A DNA stretch of 64,000 nt, taken from Kistimonas asteriae (lineage in GTDB: Bacteria; Pseudomonadota; Gammaproteobacteria; Pseudomonadales; Endozoicomonadaceae). The notes under the pieces were generated by a model. The model was given only the letters and a program-made list of their open reading frames with translations, had not been told where the DNA came from and ran no database searches. The stretch is taken from NCBI RefSeq assembly GCF_018263925.1, contig NZ_JAEVHF010000022.1, positions 1 through 64,000 of the forward strand, read 5' to 3'. Of the stretch, positions 38,601-50,001 are shown in pieces (the stretch's first letter is position 1; each line of letters starts with the position of its first letter). Both the position numbers and the translations under genes were made by a program.

Positions 38601-40478
38601 ATCAACGTCCTCAGATCCCTGAGATAAATCCAGGGAAAAGTCATGCAGCCATATCGAATCGCCCGTCGACTTGCGGATGGTATAAGGGTATTCCCCCACC
38701 ACCTTAAGCCCCAGATTTTCCAGTATGGGAATCTGGTCAGCCAACGGTAAGGCTTCCCCAAAATGGAACACCTTGAAGTGCAGGCGATGATCCTGATCCA
38801 TTGGCCGGTGAAAACTCATCGCCAGCGGGTTATCAGCATTTAATTTACGTATATGCTCAACATCAGCAACCGCCAGCAGAGGACTGAAGACTTCCTTGTA
38901 GCCTGCAGAAAACCCCTTGGCAAAATCATTGACCAGTCGATTTCCCAGTACTTCACCTCGGGCTTCCAGCACCGCTTCCTTAAACTCATCTTCCCAGGTA
39001 CTGGCTGCACGAATGATTTCGTCCGTGATCACCTGCTGGTTAATCTGGGCTTCACCGGCGGGTGCCAGACGTAAGACAAAATGCACCCGCGCCAGCGTAG
39101 ATTCAGAGAAATAGGTCGTGAATTCGCTGTCCATAGCATTGAGTCGCCGACAGAGGATCTCTTCCATGCGATGCCGGAGTGCCGTGCTATAGACTTCCCT
39201 TGGCACAAACACCAGCACTGAGCAGAATAACCCGTTGCGATCCTTGCGGATAAACACCCGAATCCGATTACGTTCCTGAATCTTGAGGATACCGATCGCG
39301 GTATGAAACAGCTGCTTCAACGGCATCTGGAACAGTTCTTCGCGGGGCAACACCTCAAGGATCTGAGCCAGTTCCTTACCATGGTGCGTGCTGGGATCCA
39401 GCCCTGAACGCGCCGTGATAGCCGCCATTTTCCGGCGCAGCACAGGAATACGCCATGGACTTTCCTTGTAAACCGGCGATGTATAAAGCCCCATGATCCG
39501 GCTCTCACCGGTCACATTCCCCTTCTCATCAAAACGCTTGATGATGACAAAATCCGGGTAAGCGGGTCGATGCACACTGGAACGAAAAGCCGCCTTGCCA
39601 AAGGAAAGCACGGTCTTATCCGTGAAGAAATCCCTGTCGATATACGGTTCAGCAGTATCGCTGGTGTTCTCATCCGTACGACGCGGGCGCAGCAAACCAA
39701 TACGTGATTCCATAGGCTTACGGATCCGGCGCTGACCATCCTCGTTGCGAACTTCCACTTCCTCATAAGCCAGGAAGGTAAACTTGTTATCCAGCAACCA
39801 GGTCAGATAGGCGACAGTTTCACTGATTTCTTCGTTTTGCGGCATCGCTGACAACTCGTCCACCAGCGTCTTGACCTTGGCACAGATGGGCCGGTAACCG
39901 CTGACCGCCAGTTTCACATCCGTTAACACGGCTTCCATATCCACCCTGAGCGCATCCAGCTCTTCAGCGCTTTCCAGGCGATCAACCTCGATATAGACAA
40001 ACGCCTCACGCCGTGCCGCGCCATTATCGTGATTGATGGTGCTGGTTGGCTCCAGGTGCACCAGCTCGTGCTGCTCGTCGCGGGTGATCAGAGCCACGCC
40101 ATTACGAATATGATGAATCGTTGAGCCCCGCTCATTCAGGCGCATGCGCAGAGAATCCACAATGAAGGGCATATCCGGATGCACCAGCTGAACAATGGTA
40201 TGTGTTGAATGCCAGCCATGGTGCTCATGATCCGGATTGAAGACATCCACCCGCGGTGCCTTGAAATCATGCGACTGGAGAAAACGCCAGAAAGCCAGCG
40301 TACAGCCGGAAAGATCCCGTTGACGGTATGACTTCAGGTCATCCATTGACGTGATATTAAAGAAAATGTCCAGAAAGGCCGTAAAACTTGAAGAATGCTC
40401 ACTGGCAACAGTGCTGGACAACTCCTTGCCCAGTGCAGCAACAAACTCCTGTTTATTATCGGCGTACAGATGGCTCAT
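35631..40478 (-). CDS. gdhB: NAD-specific glutamate dehydrogenase, 180 kDa class
   Basis: A 1,615-residue GDH of the large NAD-dependent class known from Pseudomonas and Streptomyces. The N-terminal 700 residues contain ACT-like regulatory segments; the catalytic domain begins near residue 830 with [41 protein letters not shown] and continues to [15 protein letters not shown], the NAD-binding part; the C-terminus is helical. It deaminates glutamate to 2-oxoglutarate and usually serves catabolism. The ATG is used; a TTG lies 3 codons upstream. It stands alone and divergent from the moxR-bat operon. Confidence 0.95.
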   Translation of the reverse strand: [1615 protein letters not shown]

Positions 40479-40690
40479 ACAACTCAATCCCTGATCAGTG
40501 GCACGCTACAGAAAATTATATAGCCTGCAACAATGGCCAGCGGTTTTTGCGGGACTTATGTACACTAAATGGAACTTTTCCGTCATTCTGTTGTCAGAAT
40601 TGGCTAAGACTTGAAAATCATGTCCGCGGAACACATTAAAAAGGTATTCCGTGCTTCAACCATCTACAGGCACCATTTACAGGAAAACCC

Positions 40691-41656
40691 ATGTCGATGT
40701 CGCCCTTCACAGCCCTGAACCAACTTCACGACTACCTCAGCAAGGTCATTATCGGCCAGGAGCATCTGCTGGAACGCCTGCTCATCGCCTTGCTCGCCGA
40801 TGGCCACCTGCTGGTCGAAGGCGCGCCAGGCCTTGCCAAGACCAAGGCGATCAAAGATCTGGCCCGCGGGCTTGAAGCTGAATTCCAGCGCATCCAGTTC
40901 ACGCCAGACCTGCTACCCGCTGACATCACCGGCACAGAGATCTACCGCCCGGAAGACGGCAGTTTCCGGTTCCAGCAGGGGCCGGTCTTCAACAACCTGG
41001 TTCTGGCGGATGAGATCAACCGGGCGCCCGCCAAGGTGCAGTCCGCCCTGCTGGAAGCCATGGCGGAGCAGCAGGTCAGTGTCGGCGGTACGACGCACAA
41101 GCTGCCAGACCTGTTCATGGTCATGGCCACCCAAAACCCGATTGAGCAGGAAGGCACCTACCCACTGCCGGAAGCCCAGCTCGACCGGTTCCTGATGCAT
41201 GTGCGGATCAGCTATCCAGACATGGCGTCAGAAAAACTCATTCTGCAGCTGGCCCGTGGCGAAGCCCTGCACCAGGATATCCAGCCTCCCGCCCATATCG
41301 CCCAGGAAACCATTTTTGCGGCTCGCCGGGCGGTGCTTGAACTGCATATGGATCCGGCGGTTGAGGACTACATCGTCCAGCTCATTGATGCCACCCGGCG
41401 CCCCGGCGCCTACCAGGAAGAGCTGGGCAGCTGGCTCGACTACGGTGCCTCACCCCGTGGCACCATTGCCTTAGACCGCTGTGCCCGTGCCCATGCGTGG
41501 CTGAATGGCAGGGATTTCGTCAGTCCGGACAATGTGCAGGCCATCGCCCATGATGTGCTGCGCCACCGGATCATCCCCAGCTATGAAGCCGAGGCCGAGG
41601 GCGTCACCACCGACCATATCATCGACCAGCTACTGGCCCGAGTTGCCGTATCCTGA
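40691..41656 (+). CDS. MoxR-family AAA+ ATPase
   Basis: A 321-residue MoxR protein. Walker A is EGAPGLAKT, Walker B is LVLADEINRAP, sensor-type MATQNPIEQEGTYPLPEAQLDRF follows, and arginine-finger residues lie downstream. MoxR ATPases act as chaperones for VWA-domain proteins encoded beside them, and this gene opens a six-gene operon with two VWA genes. Its ATG has AGGAAAA upstream. The next start codon lies 14 bases past the stop. Confidence 0.95.
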   Translation: MSMSPFTALNQLHDYLSKVIIGQEHLLERLLIALLADGHLLVEGAPGLAKTKAIKDLARGLEAEFQRIQFTPDLLPADITGTEIYRPEDGSFRFQQGPVFNNLVLADEINRAPAKVQSALLEAMAEQQVSVGGTTHKLPDLFMVMATQNPIEQEGTYPLPEAQLDRFLMHVRISYPDMASEKLILQLARGEALHQDIQPPAHIAQETIFAARRAVLELHMDPAVEDYIVQLIDATRRPGAYQEELGSWLDYGASPRGTIALDRCARAHAWLNGRDFVSPDNVQAIAHDVLRHRIIPSYEAEAEGVTTDHIIDQLLARVAVS

Positions 41657-41670
41657 GCGGAGGACGCTTG

Positions 41671-42621
41671 ATGAGCGGCGCTTACACCAGCCTTGAGGAA
41701 CTGGCCCGACTGCATGTTTCCGCCCGCCGGCTGCCCAGCCTGCGGCAGGGGACGGCACAGGCCCAGCAAAGTGGCGGCCATGCCTCCCGCCTGCGCGGCC
41801 GGGGCATGGATTTTGATGAATTCCGAAGCTACCAGCCGGGCGATGATATCCGCACCATTGACTGGCGAGTCACCGCACGGTCCGGGAAACCGCACACTAA
41901 GGTGTTTCGTGAAGAGCGGGAAAAACCGGTTTTCTTCCTGTTGGATCAGGGGCAATCCTTGTTCTTTGGCAGCCAGCTGAATTTCAAATCCGTGACCGCA
42001 GCAGAAACCCTCGCCTTACTGGCCTGGCAGGCGCTGCATCGTGGTGACCGGGTGGGTGGTTTTCTCTATAACGATACCGAACACCATGAATTCAAACCGC
42101 GCCGGGACAAGAAAGCCGTACTGCGATTGCTGCAGCAGGCGACAGACATGAATCACGCCTTAAACCTGAAGCCGGTTACCAGCACGGCTGAGGAAAACAC
42201 GCTGGTACACGCCCTGCGGCAGACCCGCCGAATCGTGAAGCCCGGCTCCTTGATTGTGATAATCAGTGATTTTCAGTCCCTGGATGATCGTTACCAGCGG
42301 CAACTCTCGCTGCTTCACCGGCACAGTGAGGTGCTTGCTATCCAGGTTCAGGATCCCATGGAATCCAACCTGCCACGGGATGGTCTGTATACCATTACCG
42401 ACGGCGCCCGAAGCCGCCAGCTGGATACCCGTTCAACCCAGAATCGAACCCAGTATGCCCAGGAAGCCACATTCCGGCAGGAACATCTACAGAACACGAT
42501 GAACCGATTGCATATCCCTCTCCTCTCGCTGAATGCGGCGTTACCGACAGACAAGCAACTATTCGCTGTTCTGCAGGGTACGCCGACACCCCGTCGACGT
42601 CAGACGGAGGATACCCGGTGA
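41671..42621 (+). CDS. DUF58 protein of the MoxR-Bat operon
   Basis: A 316-residue DUF58 protein. The hallmark SGGHASRLRGRGMDFDEFRSYQPGDDIRTIDWRVTAR is present near the N-terminus (residues about 30-70), followed by a VWA-like fold with FFLLDQGQSLFFGS. The MIDAS in DUF58 is often incomplete, and here DQGQS replaces DxSxS. Function is unknown beyond its constant link to MoxR. It begins at the ATG with GCGGAGG upstream and ends in a GTGA overlap with the next gene. Confidence 0.92.
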   Translation: MSGAYTSLEELARLHVSARRLPSLRQGTAQAQQSGGHASRLRGRGMDFDEFRSYQPGDDIRTIDWRVTARSGKPHTKVFREEREKPVFFLLDQGQSLFFGSQLNFKSVTAAETLALLAWQALHRGDRVGGFLYNDTEHHEFKPRRDKKAVLRLLQQATDMNHALNLKPVTSTAEENTLVHALRQTRRIVKPGSLIVIISDFQSLDDRYQRQLSLLHRHSEVLAIQVQDPMESNLPRDGLYTITDGARSRQLDTRSTQNRTQYAQEATFRQEHLQNTMNRLHIPLLSLNAALPTDKQLFAVLQGTPTPRRRQTEDTR

Positions 42622-43118
42622 ATCCAACGGATCCCCTGCAGCAGGCGCTGAAGGCACTCCATCCAAACCATCTGCCCGATCCGGTGACCTGGTGGCCACC
42701 AGCTCCCGGATGGTGGCTGGCAGCGTTCATTCTTCTGACCGGAGTCGGAATAACCGCCTTCCTACTGTACCGCCACTATGCCCGTAACCGGTATCGCCGG
42801 GCGGCTTTACAGGAAAGCCGGCATATCGCCGCAACCCGGGAACACAGCGAAGACAACCATGCGCTGGTCAGCAGTCTCAACCAGCTACTCAAACGGGTAG
42901 CGCTGTCAGCCTGGCCACGGGAAACCGTTGCCGCCCTGCATGGCAATGAGTGGCTCGCTTTTCTTGATAAGACGTCTCGTTCGAATGATTTCACAACAGG
43001 GCCGGGACAGGTCTTTGGCGATGAACGTTTTGCCCCCGGTGAGTCCACACTGAATCAGACTGAGATTGAACAACTTCAGCGTTTAGTCGAACGCTGGATA
43101 AGGAAACACCATGTTTGA
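42618..43118 (+). CDS. DUF4381 membrane protein of the MoxR-Bat operon
   Basis: A 166-residue protein with one membrane helix (about residues 33-55) and a C-terminal cytoplasmic part rich in charged residues. The start is GTG, overlapping the preceding stop, with GGAGG 9 bases upstream. DUF4381 proteins are found between DUF58 and BatA genes in gammaproteobacteria; the pairing LPDPVTWWPPAPGWW before the helix is characteristic. It overlaps the next gene by 8 bases. Confidence 0.9.
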   Translation: MNPTDPLQQALKALHPNHLPDPVTWWPPAPGWWLAAFILLTGVGITAFLLYRHYARNRYRRAALQESRHIAATREHSEDNHALVSSLNQLLKRVALSAWPRETVAALHGNEWLAFLDKTSRSNDFTTGPGQVFGDERFAPGESTLNQTEIEQLQRLVERWIRKHHV

Positions 43119-44130
43119 GTTGTACTGGCCCTGGATATGGCTGCTATTGCCACTGCCATTGCTGGTGTATCGGTTTACACCTCCTGCAGACGAGCAGCAT
43201 CAGGCCGCGCTTCAGGTTCCGTTTTACCAGCAGATTGAGCAGGCGCTCCCGGGCGACAGTCCGGCCCATCTCACCCGTAACCTGTGGCGGAAAGGCTTGC
43301 TGATCGCCACCTGGTTATTGCTGTTGCTGGCTGCCAGCCAGCCACGTTGGGTAGGCGACCCTGTCAGCCTGCCAGTCACGGGCAGAGACGTGATGATGGC
43401 CGTGGATCTCTCCGGCAGTATGGAAATTCAGGATCTTGAACTGCAGGGTGAATCAGTAACACGGCTGGATGTTATCAAACATGTGGTCAGCGATTTCGTG
43501 ATGCAACGCAAGGGGGATCGTCTGGGCCTGATCCTGTTCGGCACGAATGCTTACCTGCAGACACCCCTGACCTTTGATCTGAAAACTGTCCAGACGTTGC
43601 TGAATGAAGCCACCATTGGTATTGCCGGTGAAAAGACCGCGATCGGTGACGCCATCGGCCTGGCGGTACGCCATCTGCGCAAGCGGCCCGAAGACCAGCG
43701 TATCCTGATCCTGCTGACCGATGGCGCCAATACGGCAGGCGAGGTGTCACCGGATCAGGCTGCTGAGCTGGCGAAAGAGGAAAAAGTTCGCATCTACACC
43801 ATCGGTGTCGGCGCCGATGAAATGATCCAGCCCGGCATCTTTGGTTCCAGCTTTGGCGCCAGACGCGTCAATCCCTCTGCGGACCTGGATGAAAACATGC
43901 TAACCAAAATCGCAGACCAGACCGGTGGTCGCTACTTCCGGGCGAGAAATACGGAAGAGCTGCAACAGATTTACGGTCTATTGAACCAACTGGAACCCGT
44001 TGAACAGAGCAAGGAGACGTTCCGTCCCGTGCAATCGCTCTATTACTGGCCTCTGGCCGCTGCACTGCTCTGCAGTTTTGCGCTGGCGCTGTCCTTCCTC
44101 CTGCCCACCATTCGCAGGAGGATACGCTGA
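43111..44130 (+). CDS. BatA-like VWA-domain membrane protein
   Basis: A 339-residue protein with two N-terminal membrane segments (about 5-20 and 62-78), a VWA domain (about 92-280) and a C-terminal helix (about 310-332). The MIDAS metal site is intact: Asp99, Ser101 and Ser103 in VDLSGSM, plus the downstream TDGANTAG. In Bacteroides-type Bat systems these proteins form a membrane complex linked to aerotolerance or oxidative-stress resistance; the role in this organism is inferred. Its stop abuts the start of the next gene. Confidence 0.93.
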   Translation: MFELYWPWIWLLLPLPLLVYRFTPPADEQHQAALQVPFYQQIEQALPGDSPAHLTRNLWRKGLLIATWLLLLLAASQPRWVGDPVSLPVTGRDVMMAVDLSGSMEIQDLELQGESVTRLDVIKHVVSDFVMQRKGDRLGLILFGTNAYLQTPLTFDLKTVQTLLNEATIGIAGEKTAIGDAIGLAVRHLRKRPEDQRILILLTDGANTAGEVSPDQAAELAKEEKVRIYTIGVGADEMIQPGIFGSSFGARRVNPSADLDENMLTKIADQTGGRYFRARNTEELQQIYGLLNQLEPVEQSKETFRPVQSLYYWPLAAALLCSFALALSFLLPTIRRRIR

Positions 44131-46028
<1,898 letters not shown>

Positions 46029-46035
<7 letters not shown>

Positions 46036-47792
46036 GGAAGACTTTCATCACACCCCTGCTGTCCCTCCTGATGGCAGCCATTATGATGCTTTCGGCCACA
46101 CCGGCACTGGCAACGTTCACAGCCAGTGTCGACCGGACCGTCATCACCCAGAACGAAACGCTGGATCTGACCCTCCGGGTAGACAGCCAGTCGTTCCGCA
46201 GCCAGCCTGACACGTCACCGCTGAAAAAGGATTTTGATATCCTCGGCAACCGGCGCAGCAGCCAGTTCCAGATGATCAACGGCAAAACCGAATCCTGGAC
46301 AGACTGGATTATCACGCTTGCCCCTAAGCGAGCTGGTGCTATCACAATTCCAGCGCTGTCCTATGATGGCGAAATCTCTGCGCCAATCCATATCGATGTC
46401 CGCCATGGCAATACGGCCGCTGGCAACACCAATACCGTTTCCCCGGTCTTCATGCAGACGTCGTTAAGCCTTCAGGAACTGTATATTCAACAGCAAACCG
46501 TGCTGACTCTGAAAATCTATTACAACACCCAGTTAGTCGGCGACAGCAGCCTGACGCCGCTGGAAGTGAATGGCGCGATTGTTCAGCAACTGGGCGAAGT
46601 CAAAAAATACGAAGAACTCGTCAATGGCCGTCGCCACGGGGTGTTTGAAGTGCAATATGCCATCAACCCCCAGGAAAGCGGTACGCTGACAATCCCGTCG
46701 CTCAGTTTCACCTCCAGCATTGCTGCCGGCAGTGATCCTTACAATAACTTCTTCTCGATGCAACGGGCGAGACCGGTGCGCGCCCAGTCGGCAGATATCA
46801 CGCTGGATGTCAAACCAGTGCCTAAAGATTACCCCGCCAATACGCCCTGGCTTCCGGCCAGCAACCTGCGCCTGACCCAGAAATGGAGCAGTAACCCGGA
46901 TGACCTTAAAGCGGGCGACTCGGTTACCCGAACCCTCATGATTGAAGCAAAAGGCCTTACCGCCGCCCAGCTTCCACCGGTGACGCAGCCTGCCGTGTCT
47001 GGCCTGAAAACCTATCCGGACCAAGCGCAAAATGAAGACCTTTCCGGCCCTGATGGCATTACCGGAAAACGTACGGAAGCCACAGCACTGGTTCCTACAC
47101 ATGCTGGCACAATGACACTGCCAGCAATCCACTACACCTGGTTCAATACCACTACAGGCAAGGTTGAACAGGCGAGATTGCCGGCAACAACCATTACCGT
47201 TTCACCCGGTAATACACTGGCAACCCCCACTCAGCCAGCACCTGCAACGACCACTACCGTTTTACCGGATAGCACATCACCGCAGACAAACATCCCTCTC
47301 GATTTAGGGGCTTCCATCACCAAACAGACTTCCGCCCTGCCCTGGATAATCGCAACGGCTGTTTTTGCGCTGCTTTGGCTGGTAACGCTGGGCTTGTACA
47401 TCAGAAGTAAAAAGGGTTTGATCAATGATGGGGTTGATCACAGCCACTCACCGATGACATCAGAACATCTTAGCGAAAAAGCCGCATTCCAGCAGCTGCA
47501 ACAGGCCTGCCAGAGCAACGACCTGTTACAGATCAAGCAGCGATTTATTATTTGGGCTGGCTGCTTCAACAACCTCGACAACCTTTACAGCCTGTCTGCG
47601 GCGGCAAATACCTTTCATCATCAGGAATTAAACGATCTATTGAACAGCCTTGAGCAGTCGCTCTACTCTGGTAAACCAGAGAATGCATTCGACAGTGCGC
47701 GATTACAGGCGATAGTGTCCAATTTGCGTAAAACATCCGCACACCAAAAGCACCATTCAAAGGATAGTGCTCTCTCACCTATCAATCCCTGA
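46029..47792 (+). CDS. BatD-like membrane protein
   Basis: A 587-residue protein with an N-terminal signal peptide (PLLSLLMAAIMMLSATPALA), an extended beta-sandwich periplasmic region of BatD type (about 30-420) and one C-terminal membrane helix (PWIIATAVFALLWLVTLGLYI, about 437-457), then a helical cytoplasmic tail. Typical segments are FTASVDRTVITQNETLDLTL and LGNRRSSQFQMINGK. BatD proteins accompany BatA/B and probably form a periplasmic arm. It is the last gene of the operon; a terminator follows. Confidence 0.9.
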
Positions 47793-47805
47793 CATTGCCT
47801 GTGTT

Positions 47806-47840
47806 ATCCGGATTATGAAGCCACATTTCATAATCCGGAT
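47806..47840 (+). terminator. Terminator of the moxR-bat operon
   Basis: ATCCGGATTATGAA and TTCATAATCCGGAT make a perfect 14-base-pair stem with a 7-base loop 13 bases after the batD stop, followed by GTTTGTCT. Confidence 0.8.
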
Positions 47841-47999
47841 GTTTGTCTATCTAATCGCACACACTCACAAGCACCCTGTGTGCGAAACAGTTAATAACAG
47901 AAATAGCACTGCAAAGACCATACACTTATAGTTAGATGACGCCTGCCACAACACGGCCGCTGTTCCTGATTGATAGCAACAAGTAAAAGGAGACGCACC

Positions 48000-48899
48000 A
48001 TGGCACAGATTGCATTCATCGGACTGGGGAACATGGGAGCCCCCATGGCGATTAACCTGATCAAATCAGGTCATCAACTCACGGTCTTTGACCTTAACCC
48101 CGATGCGGTAAAAACCCTGTCCGACCACGGCGCCACGGCGGCAAAACAGGCGACCGACACCGTCAAAGGCGCGGATGTTGTGATCAGTATGCTACCTGCC
48201 GGTAAGCATGTTGAAAGCCTGTATCTTGGTGAAACCGCGCTGCTTGATGCGATCAGCACTGACGCACTGATCATTGATTCCAGCACCATTGATGCAGAAA
48301 CTGCCAAAAAAGTCGCCGCTGCAGCCTCTGCACAGAATAAAGCCTTTATTGATGCCCCCGTATCTGGCGGAACCGCCGGTGCGGCACAGGGTACCCTGTC
48401 ATTTATGATCGGTGGTGAAAAATCCCATTACGAGCGAGCTCTTCCCATCCTGAAAGCCATGGGCAGCAACCTGTTCCATGCCGGGCAAGCCGGATGCGGC
48501 CAGGTTGCAAAAATGTGCAATAACATGCTGCTGGCCATCCAAATGACCGGTACCGCTGAAGCGCTGGCACTGGCGATCCGCAATGGACTCTCCCCGGAAA
48601 CTGTCTCTGAAATCATGTTGAAAAGTTCTGGGAGAAACTGGTCACTTGAAGTCTACAACCCGGTACCCGGCATCATGGACAATGCACCGGCCTCCAGAGA
48701 GTACCAGGGCGGCTTCATGGTCGACCTGATGCTGAAAGATCTGAAGCTGGCACTGGATGCCGCAGCAAGCTCCGGTTCATCAGCCCCCATGGGCAGCTTG
48801 GCGCGCAGCCTCTACAACCTCCATGCCAATCAAACCGACCATAATGGACAGTTGGATTTTTCCAGTATCTTCCGCCTTTACAGTAAAGAATTCTCATAA
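48000..48899 (+). CDS. mmsB: 3-hydroxyisobutyrate dehydrogenase-family protein
   Basis: A 299-residue beta-hydroxyacid dehydrogenase. The NAD-binding FIGLGNMGAPMA (6-17), substrate motif DAPVSGGTAGAAQGTL (118-133) and catalytic Lys171 in GQVAKMCNNML are intact. This combination fits 3-hydroxyisobutyrate dehydrogenase of valine breakdown, though related tartronate semialdehyde reductases share the motifs. No mmsA or other valine genes are adjacent. AAGGAG precedes the chosen ATG; a frame extension 10 codons upstream is not conserved. Confidence 0.87.
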   Translation: MAQIAFIGLGNMGAPMAINLIKSGHQLTVFDLNPDAVKTLSDHGATAAKQATDTVKGADVVISMLPAGKHVESLYLGETALLDAISTDALIIDSSTIDAETAKKVAAAASAQNKAFIDAPVSGGTAGAAQGTLSFMIGGEKSHYERALPILKAMGSNLFHAGQAGCGQVAKMCNNMLLAIQMTGTAEALALAIRNGLSPETVSEIMLKSSGRNWSLEVYNPVPGIMDNAPASREYQGGFMVDLMLKDLKLALDAAASSGSSAPMGSLARSLYNLHANQTDHNGQLDFSSIFRLYSKEFS

Positions 48900-48937
48900 T
48901 CACACAACTAGAAACTCTGTCGTGTATTGACTATTTA

Positions 48938-48959
48938 CGCTGCTGTCACAACAGCAGCG
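48938..48959 (+). terminator. Hairpin after the mmsB-like gene
   Basis: CGCTGCTGT and ACAGCAGCG form a 9-base-pair stem with a CACA loop, about 40 bases downstream of the stop. There is no T run, so it could also be a weak terminator before the SDR gene. Confidence 0.45.
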
Positions 48960-49019
48960 CATGACTTGGCTGAACACTGATCCCCTGCACTCGATAAGAA
49001 CAAAAACTGAGGTACTGTT

Positions 49020-49787
49020 ATGAACGACAATCCGTTCGATCTGAGCGGCAAAATCGCCTTGGTTACCGGCGCCAGCCGCGGTATCGGCGAAGCCATTGCC
49101 CGACTACTGGCACGTTATAATGCCCATGTCATTGTCACCAGCCGAAAACTGGAAGGCTGTGAAGCCGTCAGCCAAAGCATTCTCGATGAAGGAGGCGCTG
49201 CTGAACCGATGGCCTGCCATATCGGAGACACGGATGCCATCCGCCAGACCGTCAGCGCTATCGTAGAAAAACACGGCCGGATCGACATCCTGATCAACAA
49301 CGCGGCGGCCAACCCCTATTTCGGTGCCATTCTTGATACACCGACCGATGCCTTGCAGAAGACCATTGACGTCAATATTCAAGGCTATTTCATGATGTCT
49401 GCGGAAGTTGGCAAGATAATGCGCAGCCAGGGCGGTGGCAGCATTGTGAATGTCGCCTCTGTGAATGGCGTAACACCTGGTCCCTTCCAGGGGATCTACT
49501 CCATTTCCAAGGCAGCTGTCATTGCTATGACGAAAGCCTTTGCCCGTGAATGTGCGCCGATGAACATTCGCGTAAACGCACTGCTTCCCGGGCTGACGGA
49601 TACCAGGTTTGCATCGGCGCTTACCCGCAATGACGCCATGCTCAAACAAATCCTGCCCAAAATTCCCATGAACCGGGCTGCTCAACCGGAGGAAATGGCG
49701 GGAACGGTGCTCTATCTGGTGTCTGATGCCGCCAGCTATACAACAGGCACCTGTATAAATGTCGATGGCGGCTATTTGACAACGTGA
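49020..49787 (+). CDS. Short-chain dehydrogenase/reductase
   Basis: A 255-residue classical SDR with TGASRGIG (16-23), NNAA (93-96) and catalytic Ser147, Tyr160 and Lys164 (YSISK). The cofactor-binding TSRK after strand beta-2 suggests NADP. It is distinct from FabG and resembles SDRs linked to acyl-CoA and alcohol metabolism, but the substrate is unknown. It follows the mmsB-like gene by 120 bases in the same direction and may be cotranscribed with it. Confidence 0.88.
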   Translation: MNDNPFDLSGKIALVTGASRGIGEAIARLLARYNAHVIVTSRKLEGCEAVSQSILDEGGAAEPMACHIGDTDAIRQTVSAIVEKHGRIDILINNAAANPYFGAILDTPTDALQKTIDVNIQGYFMMSAEVGKIMRSQGGGSIVNVASVNGVTPGPFQGIYSISKAAVIAMTKAFARECAPMNIRVNALLPGLTDTRFASALTRNDAMLKQILPKIPMNRAAQPEEMAGTVLYLVSDAASYTTGTCINVDGGYLTT

Positions 49788-49795
49788 CTTCCCAT

Positions 49796-49824
49796 TAAGA
49801 AGGAGTCTGCTGAACTCCTTCTTA
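49796..49824 (+). terminator. Terminator after the SDR gene
   Basis: TAAGAAGGAGT and ACTCCTTCTTA make an 11-base-pair stem with a 7-base loop, 9 bases after the stop codon. The arm itself supplies a short pyrimidine run. Confidence 0.8.
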
Positions 49825-50001
49825 CACGCTAATCAGTGATTCCCTAACCCAGTTATTACTATTTTGAATCATGTCAATTTGGAAATTGATTTGACACAAT
49901 ACGTACTGACACGATCTATACACCTAACTCCTAAATCCTTACAGTCTCGCTACAACGTTATTCGATCAATGTATAAAGACGTCCAGGGATTAATTGAACA
50001 C